A stretch of 22,328 nt of DNA from the NCBI GenBank assembly GCA_958352815.1, contig CATWQA010000037.1, positions 1 to 22,328 of the forward strand. Reading direction: 5' to 3'. Position numbers and translations under genes: made by a program. Positions 14,949 to 22,078 of the stretch are shown here, one piece after another (the first letter of the stretch is position 1; each line of letters opens with the position of its first letter). This DNA comes from an uncultured Eubacteriales bacterium (GTDB lineage Bacteria > Bacillota > Clostridia > Monoglobales > Monoglobaceae). Below the pieces are notes generated by a model. That model saw only the letters and a program-made list of their open reading frames with translations. It did not search any database and had not been told where the DNA came from.

Positions 14949-14985
14949 AATATTCACACCCCTTTCGGTTTTGCATGTTATATCG
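14949..14985 (-). repeat. Copy of the segment found before the RCC1-like gene
   Basis: On the minus strand ATATAACATGCAAAACCGAA and the following AGGGGTGTGAATAT match, with a few indels, the 12671-12705 stretch (ATATAACAATGTAAGAACCG and so on). There the stretch holds the end of the stalk-domain relic plus the SD. The second copy therefore looks like the tail of another lost stalk-domain gene, or a shared intergenic cassette border. Confidence 0.55.
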
Positions 14986-15038
14986 ACTGCACACAATTGC
15001 ATATTATAGAGACAGTTATTAAGCCTTTACCGACTGTT

Positions 15039-15506
15039 TTATTGCAGTTCAATTATGCGGAAATACGGTTTCAGGTTCAGGGAATAGTTTAAATTAAATA
15101 TACCGCCGTGCAAATCCTTAATTGTAACATCGTTATTATTCACTGTCGCCTTGGCGTATTGCTCGACATCATTGTCATATTCGGCAAAAGTAACCTCATA
15201 ATATTCTTCAAGCAATGTATATTTTTCGTTACCGTGATATATATAAATTTGCGACTTTCTCGGTTCTGAAAATATATCGTTCGGCAGCAGCAAAATCACT
15301 CTTTCAAGCGGCTTTATCTCCGGCACGGTTACTATACGCTCCGAACCCTCATATGATATATAAATATCATTGACCGTGTTTAAAGTATTGTTGCTTAAAT
15401 CAATTGTTACCCTGCCTGCATATGTCGGCATAATCGTTAATTTAAAATAAAGTGCTGCGACAATTAAAATAACCCCTATAATACAAGCCTTTTTAATCCA
15501 TTTCAT
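15039..15506 (-). CDS. Membrane-anchored beta-rich protein, unknown
   Basis: This 155-aa protein has anchor KKACIIGVILIVAALYFKL (5-23), then an external domain with alternating hydrophobic strands (GRVTIDLSNNTLNTVNDIYI, RIVTVPEIKPLERVILLLP, KSQIYIYHGNEKYTLLEEYY) that reads as an immunoglobulin-like or beta-sandwich fold. The start ATG has GGGAG 9 nt upstream. It follows the upstream gene by 16 nt, so both are probably on one transcript. No named family. Confidence 0.7.
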   Translation of the reverse strand: MKWIKKACIIGVILIVAALYFKLTIMPTYAGRVTIDLSNNTLNTVNDIYISYEGSERIVTVPEIKPLERVILLLPNDIFSEPRKSQIYIYHGNEKYTLLEEYYEVTFAEYDNDVEQYAKATVNNNDVTIKDLHGGIFNLNYSLNLKPYFRIIELQ

Positions 15507-15522
15507 ATTACCATTCTCCCTC

Positions 15523-16041
15523 TTAATCTATAATGTTCGTCAATTGTTCCTTGTCTGTTGGTAAAAACTCATCTAAGCTATCCACATACTTGATACGTTC
15601 ATCGTTATAATTTCTGCTGTAAATTACCTGTTTACCATTTCTATATACAGTATAGTCCTTAAAACTGTCATCGAAAATACAAATAACAGCAGTGTTATCA
15701 CTTGAAAGCACAGCCGCTCCGTCTTGTGACACAATATATAATTTTGACCCATATTCTTTGTAATCATCAATACGTTCCAGCAATACAACCTTGTGATCAT
15801 CATTAACCAATTCTAATTTATTACCGGTGGCATCGTGATTAATTTGAAAAATTCCTTCCCTCCAATCCAGAACATTGTACTCTCCAACCTCTTGTTCTCT
15901 CTCTTTATCCAATCTTTGTGCTATCATGGATATAAACGTATCTGCTATCGCCTGCCGATATTTGTAAATTGAAAATACACTGACAATGAACAGTACAATA
16001 ACAATTACTATAATAATAAACGCATATTTCTTATTTTGCAC
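15523..16041 (-). CDS. Membrane-anchored protein, unknown
   Basis: This 172-aa protein has an Ile/Val-rich anchor (KKYAFIIIVIVIVLFIVSVF, about 4-25), a short helical stretch with AQRLDKEREQEVGEY, then a beta-rich domain (KLELVNDDHKVVLLERIDDY, KLYIVSQDGAAVLSSDNTAV). The second GTG (16041) is chosen, with GGGGAGG 8 nt upstream; the first GTG (16050) is part of the SD. A TTGTAT-17-TACAAT promoter lies in the gap before it. Function unknown. Confidence 0.68.
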   Translation of the reverse strand: MQNKKYAFIIIVIVIVLFIVSVFSIYKYRQAIADTFISMIAQRLDKEREQEVGEYNVLDWREGIFQINHDATGNKLELVNDDHKVVLLERIDDYKEYGSKLYIVSQDGAAVLSSDNTAVICIFDDSFKDYTVYRNGKQVIYSRNYNDERIKYVDSLDEFLPTDKEQLTNIID

Positions 16042-16083
16042 TGTTGCCACCTCCCCAAAAACTTAATATGTTTTACAACAAAA

Positions 16084-16112
16084 ATTGTAACATATTTCAT
16101 TAGCGCATACAA
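16084..16112 (-). promoter_or_regulatory. Possible internal promoter of the unknown-gene row
   Basis: On the minus strand TTGTAT (16112-16107), 17 bp, TACAAT (16089-16084). It sits in the largest gap of the upstream half of the row (16042-16183), just before an AATATGTT..CATATT hairpin. The rest of that gap shows no convincing gene. Confidence 0.5.
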
Positions 16113-16183
16113 TATTTCTTCCTATACGACATTTCTGCTTCCCGAACAACATGCGCTTGCTGTCATGGATAATTACCCCGCAG

Positions 16184-16651
16184 TTACTTACCCAAAAATT
16201 TTTTCACCAGTCTTACTACGGCTTTTGAGTTTACTCTATAATATCTAATCGTATCCCTATCAACCCCCAGAGCACCGGTGCTAAATGCCATTATGGAATA
16301 GTTTTCATATGTATCTATCGTTCTGCGACGCCCGTCCTTATACTTAAATAATATTGTTGAACTAGGCCTGCCCAGGTCATTTGTTTCGACAATATCTGTC
16401 GGATAAAATCTTAGCTTTCTTACAGCCTTTTCAATGGCTGTTATTTCATCCTCTGTATAAAAATGCTTGCTGTCTTTACTAATATCTCTCATATATCCCT
16501 TTACACTATTATCGCGTATTAAGATATGTTCCAACTCAGATACATCGTTTTCCTCATGATACACATAAAACAAATTTAACAGTACTGTTGTTGTTATGAG
16601 CAATACTGCTATTACAGCGGTTGTTATGATTATAATTCTTGACTTTTTCAT
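16184..16651 (-). CDS. Membrane-anchored protein, unknown (DUF5301-like?)
   Basis: This 155-aa protein has anchor SRIIIITTAVIAVLLITTTV (4-24), then an acidic linker and a domain of about 120 residues (FYTEDEITAIEKAVRKLRF; STILFKYKDGRRRTIDTY; RYYRVNSKAVVRLVKKFL). The order 'index helix, extended strand with a hydrophobic lattice, short C-terminal helix' reminds me of DUF5301-type small exported proteins, but that is a memory-based resemblance. GGAG of its SD is formed by the last codons and stop of the gene before it (6-nt gap), indicating translational coupling. Confidence 0.68.
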   Translation of the reverse strand: MKKSRIIIITTAVIAVLLITTTVLLNLFYVYHEENDVSELEHILIRDNSVKGYMRDISKDSKHFYTEDEITAIEKAVRKLRFYPTDIVETNDLGRPSSTILFKYKDGRRRTIDTYENYSIMAFSTGALGVDRDTIRYYRVNSKAVVRLVKKFLGK

Positions 16652-16657
16652 TTTCTA

Positions 16658-17152
16658 TCACTCCATTGGCGCTACCGCCACAACAGCGCCGGTTTTTTTA
16701 TCAATGACAATATCAAGAGTTGCCCTGAGTAAAGTGTCATATTCATTCGGCATAGGGCCGACTGAACGCGACACGAGGTAATATTCTCTCTGAACGCCGT
16801 TTTTGTCTACGTCGTGAAAATATGTGACATAGCAAAAGGATTCTATAATGTCATTCTCTTCCATACCATTCAGCGATTTATATATTGCCGCAGCTATTTC
16901 TACCGCCTCAGCTTCCGATATATCAACATCATCTATTGAAACTCCAATTTCTTTTCTGTAATCATTTTTTGGATCTACATATGTATCCAGTAAATCGTCC
17001 ACATCGTCATCTTCACCCAAATACTTCCATTCGCCGATATACGTGTAGTTTTTCTCATAATATTCTTTTGTGGGCTTTGCGAATACTAAGATCATAACTA
17101 TATTGGTTATCAATAAAGCTACCAGAATAACATATAATATTACCTTTTTCAT
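16658..17152 (-). CDS. Membrane-anchored protein, first gene of the row
   Basis: This 164-aa protein has anchor KKVILYVILVALLITNIVMI (2-22), a very acidic stretch (YLGEDDDVDDLLDTY) and a C-terminal domain: ISEAEAVEIAAAIYKSLNG, then REYYLVSRSVG, ending LDIVIDKKTGAVVAVAPME. A helix of AxxIA type followed by strands closing in a D-KTG-V-V turn is seen in NTF2-fold immunity proteins and in PepSY-like domains; I cannot decide between them. The start is ATG 17152 (SD GGTGG, 5 nt); a GTG three codons upstream is in the SD. A strong promoter lies 50 bp upstream. Confidence 0.7.
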   Translation of the reverse strand: MKKVILYVILVALLITNIVMILVFAKPTKEYYEKNYTYIGEWKYLGEDDDVDDLLDTYVDPKNDYRKEIGVSIDDVDISEAEAVEIAAAIYKSLNGMEENDIIESFCYVTYFHDVDKNGVQREYYLVSRSVGPMPNEYDTLLRATLDIVIDKKTGAVVAVAPME

Positions 17153-17199
17153 AATTACCACCTTTCCATTCTCTCCATATGTTCAAATATACCAAAAAT

Positions 17200-17228
17200 A
17201 TTATAACACACTATGCTGATTATGTAAA
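17200..17228 (-). promoter_or_regulatory. Promoter at the head of the unknown-gene row
   Basis: On the minus strand TTTACA (17228-17223), 17 bp, TATAAT (17205-17200). It predicts a start near 17193 and a 40-nt leader before the ATG at 17152. The rest of the 17153-17486 gap contains the divergent adh promoter and no gene. Confidence 0.75.
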
Positions 17229-17400
17229 TACATACAGCGCAAACAGACGGTTTAATTGCAAATTTGGCTTAAAACACAAAATAGTTCTGCTTCGTCTATC
17301 TGTGAGCAGCAGCATATTGTGGATTGTGATATAGAATAAAGCTATGGCAAAGGAAATATTATACTTTTATTCAATTTTAGCAAAAATTTACGGAAAACAC

Positions 17401-17429
17401 TTGAAAATTACCTGTGATAGTAGTATAAT
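17401..17429 (+). promoter_or_regulatory. Promoter of the alcohol dehydrogenase gene
   Basis: TTGAAA (17401-17406), 17 bp, TATAAT (17424-17429). The leader is about 50 nt. Confidence 0.8.
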
Positions 17430-17486
17430 TTAGGTGGAAACATTGTTAAATAATTAACAATATAAAATATTTAGGAGGTACATATT

Positions 17487-18668
17487 ATGGGAAGATTTAC
17501 ATTACCGAGAGATTTATATTACGGTAAAGGTGCATTGGAAAACTTAAAGGATCTTGAGGGCGCAAAGGCAATCGTTGTAACAGGCGGAAGCTCAATGAGA
17601 CGGGGCGGTTTTCTTGCGCAGGTTGAGAGCTACCTCAAGGAAGCAGGCATGCAGGTTGAGCTTTTCGAGGGCGTTGAGCCTGACCCGTCAGTTGAAACCG
17701 TTATGAAGGGCGCTGAGGCAATGAGCAAATTTGAGCCCGATTGGATTGTGGCAATCGGCGGAGGCTCACCGATTGACGCAGCAAAGGCTATGTGGGCGTT
17801 TTACGAATATCCCGACACAACCTTTGAGGCTCTTTGCACACCTTTTAATTTCCCCAAGCTCAGGACGAAAGCAAAGTTTGTGGCTATTCCGTCAACATCA
17901 GGCACAGCCACGGAGGTTACTGCATTTTCGGTTATAACGGACTATGCTAAGGGCGTTAAATATCCCCTGGCGGATTTTGAAATTACTCCCGATATTGCCA
18001 TTGTTGACCCGGCATTGGTTGAAACGCTGCCGCCGAAGCAGGTTGCCTACACAGGCATGGACGCGTTGACCCACGCGATTGAGGCATATGTTTCTACTCT
18101 CAACTCACCGTTTACGGATCCCCTTGCCATAAAGGCGATTGAAATGGTGCTTGATTATCTGCCCCAGTCTTATGCGGGCGATATGGACGCAAGAGAGCAA
18201 ATGCACTACGCTCAGTGTCTGGCAGGTCAGGCATTTTCAAATGCGCTTTTGGGTATTGTTCATTCAATGGCTCATAAAACAGGCGCGGCATTCTCAACAG
18301 GTCATATTCCTCACGGCTGCGCAAATGCGATTTATCTGCCTTACGTTATAAAGTATAACGCACATGAACCCGAGGCAATGCGCCGTTATGCCGACATCGC
18401 AAGACGCATCGGTCTTGGCGGAACATCGGAAAAGGCACAGGTGAATGCTCTTATCGCAAAAATCGAGGAGTTTAACCGTGTGCTCGGTATTCCTAAGACG
18501 ATACAGGAGTTCGGCGTAAACGAGGACGAGTTTAAGGAAAAGGTTGCAACAATAGCAGTGCTTGCCGTCGGCGACGCCTGCACGGGTTCAAATCCGAGAG
18601 CCATTACTCCGGAGCAGATGGAAAAGCTGTTCAACTGCACCTTCTATGGCACGGAAGTAGATTTTTAA
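17487..18668 (+). CDS. Iron-containing (type III) alcohol dehydrogenase
   Basis: This 393-aa cytosolic NAD(P)-dependent dehydrogenase belongs to the Fe-ADH family and most resembles butanol/1,3-propanediol-type enzymes that reduce aldehydes in fermentation. The N-terminal domain carries the dinucleotide loop GGGSPID (91-97) and STSGTATEVTAFSVI. The C-terminal helical domain carries the metal ligands D192 and H196 (GMDALTHAIEAYVS), H263 (HSMAHKTG) and H276 (TGHIPHGCANA). The length is typical. AGGAGG lies 8 nt before the ATG. It has its own promoter and terminator, so it is monocistronic. The actual alcohol is not readable; the nearby LysR, cyclophilin-like and DUF3737 genes hint at aldehyde or redox stress, but each has its own promoter. 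Confidence 0.95.
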   Translation: MGRFTLPRDLYYGKGALENLKDLEGAKAIVVTGGSSMRRGGFLAQVESYLKEAGMQVELFEGVEPDPSVETVMKGAEAMSKFEPDWIVAIGGGSPIDAAKAMWAFYEYPDTTFEALCTPFNFPKLRTKAKFVAIPSTSGTATEVTAFSVITDYAKGVKYPLADFEITPDIAIVDPALVETLPPKQVAYTGMDALTHAIEAYVSTLNSPFTDPLAIKAIEMVLDYLPQSYAGDMDAREQMHYAQCLAGQAFSNALLGIVHSMAHKTGAAFSTGHIPHGCANAIYLPYVIKYNAHEPEAMRRYADIARRIGLGGTSEKAQVNALIAKIEEFNRVLGIPKTIQEFGVNEDEFKEKVATIAVLAVGDACTGSNPRAITPEQMEKLFNCTFYGTEVDF

Positions 18669-18683
18669 TAAAACTGCTAATGC

Positions 18684-18715
18684 AAAACGGCGTAGACCAA
18701 AATCTACGCCGTTTT
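18684..18715. terminator. Strong terminator after adh, bidirectional
   Basis: AAAACGGCGTAGA (18684-18696) and TCTACGCCGTTTT (18703-18715) form a 13-bp stem with a 6-nt loop and A/T runs on both sides. It serves the convergent adh and cyclophilin-like genes. Confidence 0.9.
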
Positions 18716-18766
18716 ATTGCTTTTGCCTGAGATTTCAATTTGAAGTATGCCTTTTATATATTAATT

Positions 18767-19495
18767 TTATTTCAAAGAGAGTGTAACAGTGACGTCGCCG
18801 CTGCCCAAGGCTGCTCTGAGCTCCGTTCCCGTCATGTTCTCAACCTTTGCAAGTCTTGTATAGCTCCATGAATTGTTTCCGTAATGTATGGTAAGCTGAT
18901 TGCCGCTGTACAGTATAATATCGCCGGGCTCGGTTGTAATCTGCGTATCATTTCTCGGCAGGCTGAAGCCGAATGAACCGACCTTTTCAAAGCCGCCGTA
19001 ATCGCTCATATCAATAACCACGTCGTGCTCCTTCAAAATTTCTACAAGAGCTGCCGCGCTTTCGTTATCCTCAAGCCTTGCCCGAATTGTGTTGCCGTTG
19101 GCACGGATATATAAGGTATCGTAATTTTCAGGCTCTGTGGTCTCTGTCGGTGCAGGCGTATTTTCCACAATTTCACCTCCCTCTATCTCTTTCGCGGGAC
19201 ATAGGGGATATATATTTTCCATATCCCATAAAAACACCTTTACCCTGTCGGCTCCGGGCAGCTTGTCGGAAAAATCCACAGTTATTGTCCCGCTTCCTCT
19301 TTCCAGCTCTATCCCGGTCAATGCTCCGCCGTCATAAAACGCCGCTATCAGCGTGCTGTTCGGCGGCGCACCCGTTACGGTCGCCGCTGTCCCCTCAATA
19401 CTAATTGAAGCCGTATACTCTGCCGCCCTGCATGAAGCCGTAAACAACAGCGAGAACATGAGCACGAATATAACCGAAACTATCTTTTTCATCAT
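18767..19495 (-). CDS. Secreted cyclophilin-like-fold protein with Ig-like N-domain
   Basis: This 242-aa protein has a signal peptide (KKIVSVIFVLMFSLLFTASC, about 3-24); the Cys in TASCRAAE may allow lipidation, although the motif is not a clean lipobox. Residues 25-105 form a small beta domain ending VKVFLWDMENIYPLCPAKEI, close in pattern to VRAVLWNSVESMQPLCEATE at the C-end of the GH95 enzyme. A Thr/Pro/Glu linker (about 108-122) leads to the cyclophilin-like domain (124-242: NGNTIRARLEDNESAAALVE, then GGFEKVGSFGFSLPRNDTQI, GDIILYSGNQLTIHYG, and a T-G-x-E-L end). This domain is a cyclophilin-fold relative without known isomerase activity. Two ATGs (19495, 19492) follow AGGAGG by 4 and 7 nt; the second is equally likely. 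Confidence 0.85.
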   Translation of the reverse strand: MMKKIVSVIFVLMFSLLFTASCRAAEYTASISIEGTAATVTGAPPNSTLIAAFYDGGALTGIELERGSGTITVDFSDKLPGADRVKVFLWDMENIYPLCPAKEIEGGEIVENTPAPTETTEPENYDTLYIRANGNTIRARLEDNESAAALVEILKEHDVVIDMSDYGGFEKVGSFGFSLPRNDTQITTEPGDIILYSGNQLTIHYGNNSWSYTRLAKVENMTGTELRAALGSGDVTVTLSLK

Positions 19496-19591
19496 TGATC
19501 CTCCTGTCTAAATAATCTCACTGCACCTTGACATTACTGCACATAACCTAACTGTAGATTAAGCATTGTTGATTTCTTTCTCTTATCTACT

Positions 19592-19620
19592 ATTTTAAAC
19601 CGTGACATTATAAATGTCAA
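19592..19620 (-). promoter_or_regulatory. Promoter of the cyclophilin-like gene
   Basis: On the minus strand TTGACA (19620-19615), 17 bp, TAAAAT (19597-19592). The leader is about 90 nt. Confidence 0.7.
19603..19619. promoter_or_regulatory. Palindrome TGACATTATAAATGTCA (regulator site)
   Basis: There are 7-bp perfect arms around ATA, lying on the -35 box and spacer of the cyclophilin-like gene and about 30 bp upstream of the lysR -35. This is the expected place and form for a LysR-type dimer site in a divergent promoter. Confidence 0.55.
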
Positions 19621-19632
19621 ATACTTATATTG
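19617..19632. promoter_or_regulatory. 16-mer shared with the DUF3737 promoter, copy 1
   Basis: TCAAATACTTATATTG is identical to 21595-21610. It abuts the palindrome at 19603-19619 and ends 15 bp before the lysR -35 box. Confidence 0.6.
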
Positions 19633-19643
19633 TATGACCTTTT

Positions 19644-19676
19644 ATGCTTGACAAGCATAATCTAAAACGCTATACT
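19644..19676 (+). promoter_or_regulatory. lysR promoter with palindrome on the -35
   Basis: TTGACA (19648-19653), 17 bp, TATACT (19671-19676). The -35 is embedded in the palindrome ATGCTTGACAAGCAT (19644-19658), a likely autorepression site. Because the promoter overlaps it, the in-frame ATG at 19644 cannot be the start of translation. Confidence 0.75.
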
Positions 19677-19706
19677 TATTGTAAATCAAAATTTAGGAGG
19701 AGCCTT

Positions 19707-20591
19707 ATGGAATTAAGAGTTTTGCGCTATTTCCTCGCAATTGCACAAAAAGAAAGCATATCAAAAGCCGCCGACAGCCTGCACATTACCCAGCCTACCC
19801 TGTCGCGCCAGCTTATGGATTTAGAGGACGAGCTCGGAAAAAAGCTGATTATCCGCAGTAACAAAAAAATTGCTCTGACTGAGGAAGGCTCAATTTTAAG
19901 AAAACGTGCTGAGGAGATTTTAAATCTTGTAGATAAAACCGAATCTGAAATTGCTCTGTCTGACAGAGACATAAGCGGCGATGTGTATATAGGCGCAGGC
20001 GAAACCGACACAATAAAGCTCATTGCAAAAGCCTCAAAGGCAGTTCAGCAAGAACACCCCGATGTACACTATCACATATTCAGCGGTGACTCTGAGGACG
20101 TTATCGAAAAGCTGGACAACGGTATTCTTGATTTTGGTTTGTTATACACCAACGTGGACGCCTCGAAATACGATTATTTTACAATGCCGCTCAAGGATAC
20201 TTGGGGATTGATTATGCGCCGCGACGCACCTCTTGCCGAAAAAGAATATATTACACCGCAGGATTTAAAAAATGTGCCTATTATTTATTCCCGAAAAGTG
20301 CTGCGCGAATCACCTATCGGCAAGTGGATGAAAAAGGATTTTGAAAAACTCAATGTGGTTGCCACATATAATTTGCTTTATAATGCTGCAAAAATGACAG
20401 AAGAGGGCCTCGGTTATACATTAAGCTTTGACAAGCTCGTAAATACTTCCGAAAACAGTCCTCTGTGCTTCAGGCCTCTGCATCCACCTGTGGAATCAGA
20501 GCTTAAAATAGCGTGGAAGAAGTACTCCGTACTGTCGAAGGCAGCGGCGGCATTTCTGGAAAAGCTAAAAGAAATAATACAATCTGTTTAA
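19707..20591 (+). CDS. LysR-family transcriptional regulator
   Basis: This 294-aa LysR-type regulator has an N-terminal winged helix (MELRVLRYFLAIAQKESISK; AADSLHITQPTLSRQLMDLE; LGKKLIIRSNKKIALTEEG, residues 1-60), a linker helix, then a periplasmic-binding-protein-like effector domain (GDVYIGAGETDTIKLIAKAS, LDFGLLY, GLGYTLSFDKL). The start ATG has AGGAGG 6 nt upstream. It is divergent from the cyclophilin-like gene and convergent with the DUF3737 gene, whose promoter carries the same 16-mer as its own. From recollection, LysR regulators of this type accompany cyclophilin-like, flavodoxin, aldo/keto reductase and DUF3737 genes in gut Firmicutes. The effector is unknown. Confidence 0.92.
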   Translation: MELRVLRYFLAIAQKESISKAADSLHITQPTLSRQLMDLEDELGKKLIIRSNKKIALTEEGSILRKRAEEILNLVDKTESEIALSDRDISGDVYIGAGETDTIKLIAKASKAVQQEHPDVHYHIFSGDSEDVIEKLDNGILDFGLLYTNVDASKYDYFTMPLKDTWGLIMRRDAPLAEKEYITPQDLKNVPIIYSRKVLRESPIGKWMKKDFEKLNVVATYNLLYNAAKMTEEGLGYTLSFDKLVNTSENSPLCFRPLHPPVESELKIAWKKYSVLSKAAAAFLEKLKEIIQSV

Positions 20592-20601
20592 AAACATCAA
20601 A

Positions 20602-20632
20602 GGGGGACGCTGAATTCAGCGCCCCTCTGTTT
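20602..20632. terminator. Shared terminator between lysR and the DUF3737 gene
   Basis: The perfect palindrome CGCTGAATTCAGCG (20608-20621) is flanked by GGGGG and CCCC, then CTGTTTTTAA on the plus strand. It is placed between the two convergent stop codons, so it probably stops both. Confidence 0.8.
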
Positions 20633-21520
20633 TTAATAACATGCGCATTTTTTCAGCTGCGCTCCGCTGCATTCCCCCTTTGATTTCACAATAATCTCGC
20701 AACTGCTGCCCTGTGCATATTCGTCCGCAATCAATTCACCTATGCAGTCGGCAGCGATACGCCCGCTCTTGGGATTTTTAACGCTTGTTATGCCGCCCTT
20801 TATACTTGCGTTCACATCGCTCCGCTCAAAGGACAAATCGCAATTGATCATTTCGCAGTCCTCAAGCACGAGATTTTTGCAATAGCAAAGAGGTTGCGTT
20901 CCTATGATTTTACAGCGTACAAACTTCACATTTTCCGAATACCAGCCAAGGTATTCTCCCTTAACCACGCTGTCATAAACAGTTATGTTTTTCCCGTGCC
21001 AAAATGCATCCTTTGTATCTAAAACGCTGTTTCGTATTTCCACGTTTTCTGTATACTGAAACGAGTACTTTCCTTTCAATCTGAAGTTGTCAAGACGTAT
21101 ATCCGAGGTATGTAAAAATGGGTACTCCGAATTTAATTCGCAATCAAGCATAGTGAGGCAGCGGCAAAACCAGCCAAACTCTGTGGAATTTATTTTCGTT
21201 CCGTGTATTTCGGTATTGTCGCATTCACGGACGGCCTTAATTCCCCCGAGAACAGAATTTTTTATCACTGTATTTTTGTCGTACCACAATGCGGCGCGGC
21301 AGGTTTCGGTCATTCTGCAATTATCGATAACACTGTCGGAATTATGCCACAGAGGGTATCTCAAAAGAAATTCGCAGTTCTTAACGGTGAGATTACCCGT
21401 TTCCTTAAACGCGGACTCTCCGTCAGCAGGTCCTTGAAATTTGCAGCCGTCAATAACCGCGTCTTTCACTCCGTAAAACGCACGTTCTTCATCGTGCACT
21501 TCGTTTTTAAAAACAGTCAC
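20633..21520 (-). CDS. DUF3737-family right-handed beta-helix protein
   Basis: This 295-aa cytosolic protein is built of about 12-13 short turns of pattern (V/I)-x-(D/N)-(S/C)-x-(F/L), for example AVIDGCKFQG, LTVKNCEFLL, SVIDNCRMTE, TVIKNSVLGG, VEIRNSVLDT, ITVYDSVVKG, VKFVRCKIIG and LVLEDCEMIN. Repeated F/W-xx motifs (PLWHNS, ALWYDK, AFWHGK, LGWYSE) stack between them. This is the DUF3737 signature; no biochemical function is established. The GTG at 21520 (MTVFKNEVHDEERAFYG) is chosen because AAAGGA lies 9-10 nt upstream and family members begin there; an in-frame ATG ten codons earlier has no SD. It is a likely target of the adjacent LysR protein. Confidence 0.88.
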   Translation of the reverse strand: MTVFKNEVHDEERAFYGVKDAVIDGCKFQGPADGESAFKETGNLTVKNCEFLLRYPLWHNSDSVIDNCRMTETCRAALWYDKNTVIKNSVLGGIKAVRECDNTEIHGTKINSTEFGWFCRCLTMLDCELNSEYPFLHTSDIRLDNFRLKGKYSFQYTENVEIRNSVLDTKDAFWHGKNITVYDSVVKGEYLGWYSENVKFVRCKIIGTQPLCYCKNLVLEDCEMINCDLSFERSDVNASIKGGITSVKNPKSGRIAADCIGELIADEYAQGSSCEIIVKSKGECSGAQLKKCACY

Positions 21521-21569
21521 TACTACCATTCCTTTCAATGAACAATTCATTTAGAAGCTTTATACCTGT

Positions 21570-21598
21570 ATTTTACCATATAACTTCCGCAATATCAA
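21570..21598 (-). promoter_or_regulatory. Promoter of the DUF3737 gene
   Basis: On the minus strand TTGATA (21598-21593), 17 bp, TAAAAT (21575-21570). Confidence 0.7.
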
Positions 21599-21610
21599 AT
21601 ACTTATATTG
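21595..21610. promoter_or_regulatory. 16-mer shared with the lysR promoter, copy 2
   Basis: TCAAATACTTATATTG overlaps the first bases of the DUF3737 -35 box and extends upstream, the position where LysR-type activators touch polymerase. It is identical to 19617-19632. Confidence 0.6.
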
Positions 21611-21711
21611 AATAAACATATATACCGTTTAAGCATATGTTATTAACAGAACTATTTTCGTTGTACCATAGAATAAATTTTTCTAAAGCTCTTTACATAT
21701 GCGTACATAAA

Positions 21712-21818
21712 TTGTATAACAAAAGAAAAAGAGCTTTTCAAGCCTCTGATGAGGTATTGATGATATGGGAAAATCCAAATTTATCAGAAATGCAATCAAA
21801 GAGTATTTAGGGGAATAA
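21712..21818 (+). pseudogene. Damaged ribbon-helix-helix gene (first of two)
   Basis: One frame reads MYNKRKRAFQASDEV from a TTG at 21712. Another frame then continues IDDMGKSKFIRNAIKEYLGE to a stop at 21816-21818. The second stretch is typical of the last helices of small CopG/Arc-type DNA-binding proteins. A frameshift near 21755 would join the two. The ATG at 21765 has no SD, so a true 17-residue peptide is unlikely. The 21621-21711 stretch before it holds only AT-rich DNA and an AAAGCTCTTT / AAAGAGCTTT inverted pair (21685, 21728). Confidence 0.4.
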
Positions 21819-21975
21819 TTGATTCCCTCCGAAAAAGCAGCTTAGAGTTTGGTTTGACGCTGATGAATACGAAAATTTCAAAAGCATAGTTAAAAGTAAC
21901 GGCGACACGATATATAACCTTATTCACACCTTTGTAAAAGATTATATATCCGCAAACTCCAAATCAGAGACTTAA
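21819..21975 (+). pseudogene. Ribbon-helix-helix gene broken by one extra base
   Basis: AGGGG (21809-21813) precedes a TTG at 21819 that starts LIPSEK. At the A5 run (21832-21836) the open frame changes: removing one A gives SEKQLRVWFDADEYENFKSI, continuing through VKSNGDTIYNLIHTFVKDYI to the stop at 21975. That is a complete RHH module (strand, then two helices) of about 51 residues. As written the first frame stops after nine codons. Its SD lies inside the end of the preceding ORF, as in a two-gene operon. A sequencing indel or slippage at A5 is an alternative. Confidence 0.55.
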
Positions 21976-21992
21976 TCGGTCTCTGATTTTTT
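21962..21992 (+). terminator. Terminator after the RHH pair
   Basis: AATCAGAGAC / GTCTCTGATT arms (21962-21971, 21979-21988) with a 7-nt loop and TTTTTT. An intact terminator suggests the gene decay is recent. Confidence 0.85.
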
Positions 21993-22078
21993 GTCTTTTA
22001 AATTGACTGACATTTGACTGACATTTTAATTTAAGCTAATATTATTTAATTAATTTTTATCGGAACTGTATCATACAA

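Noticed and set aside
16051..16183. 29-codon minus-strand frame in the gap before the 16041 gene
   Set aside because: No SD, Cys-rich composition without pattern, and it overlaps the promoter candidate at 16084-16112.
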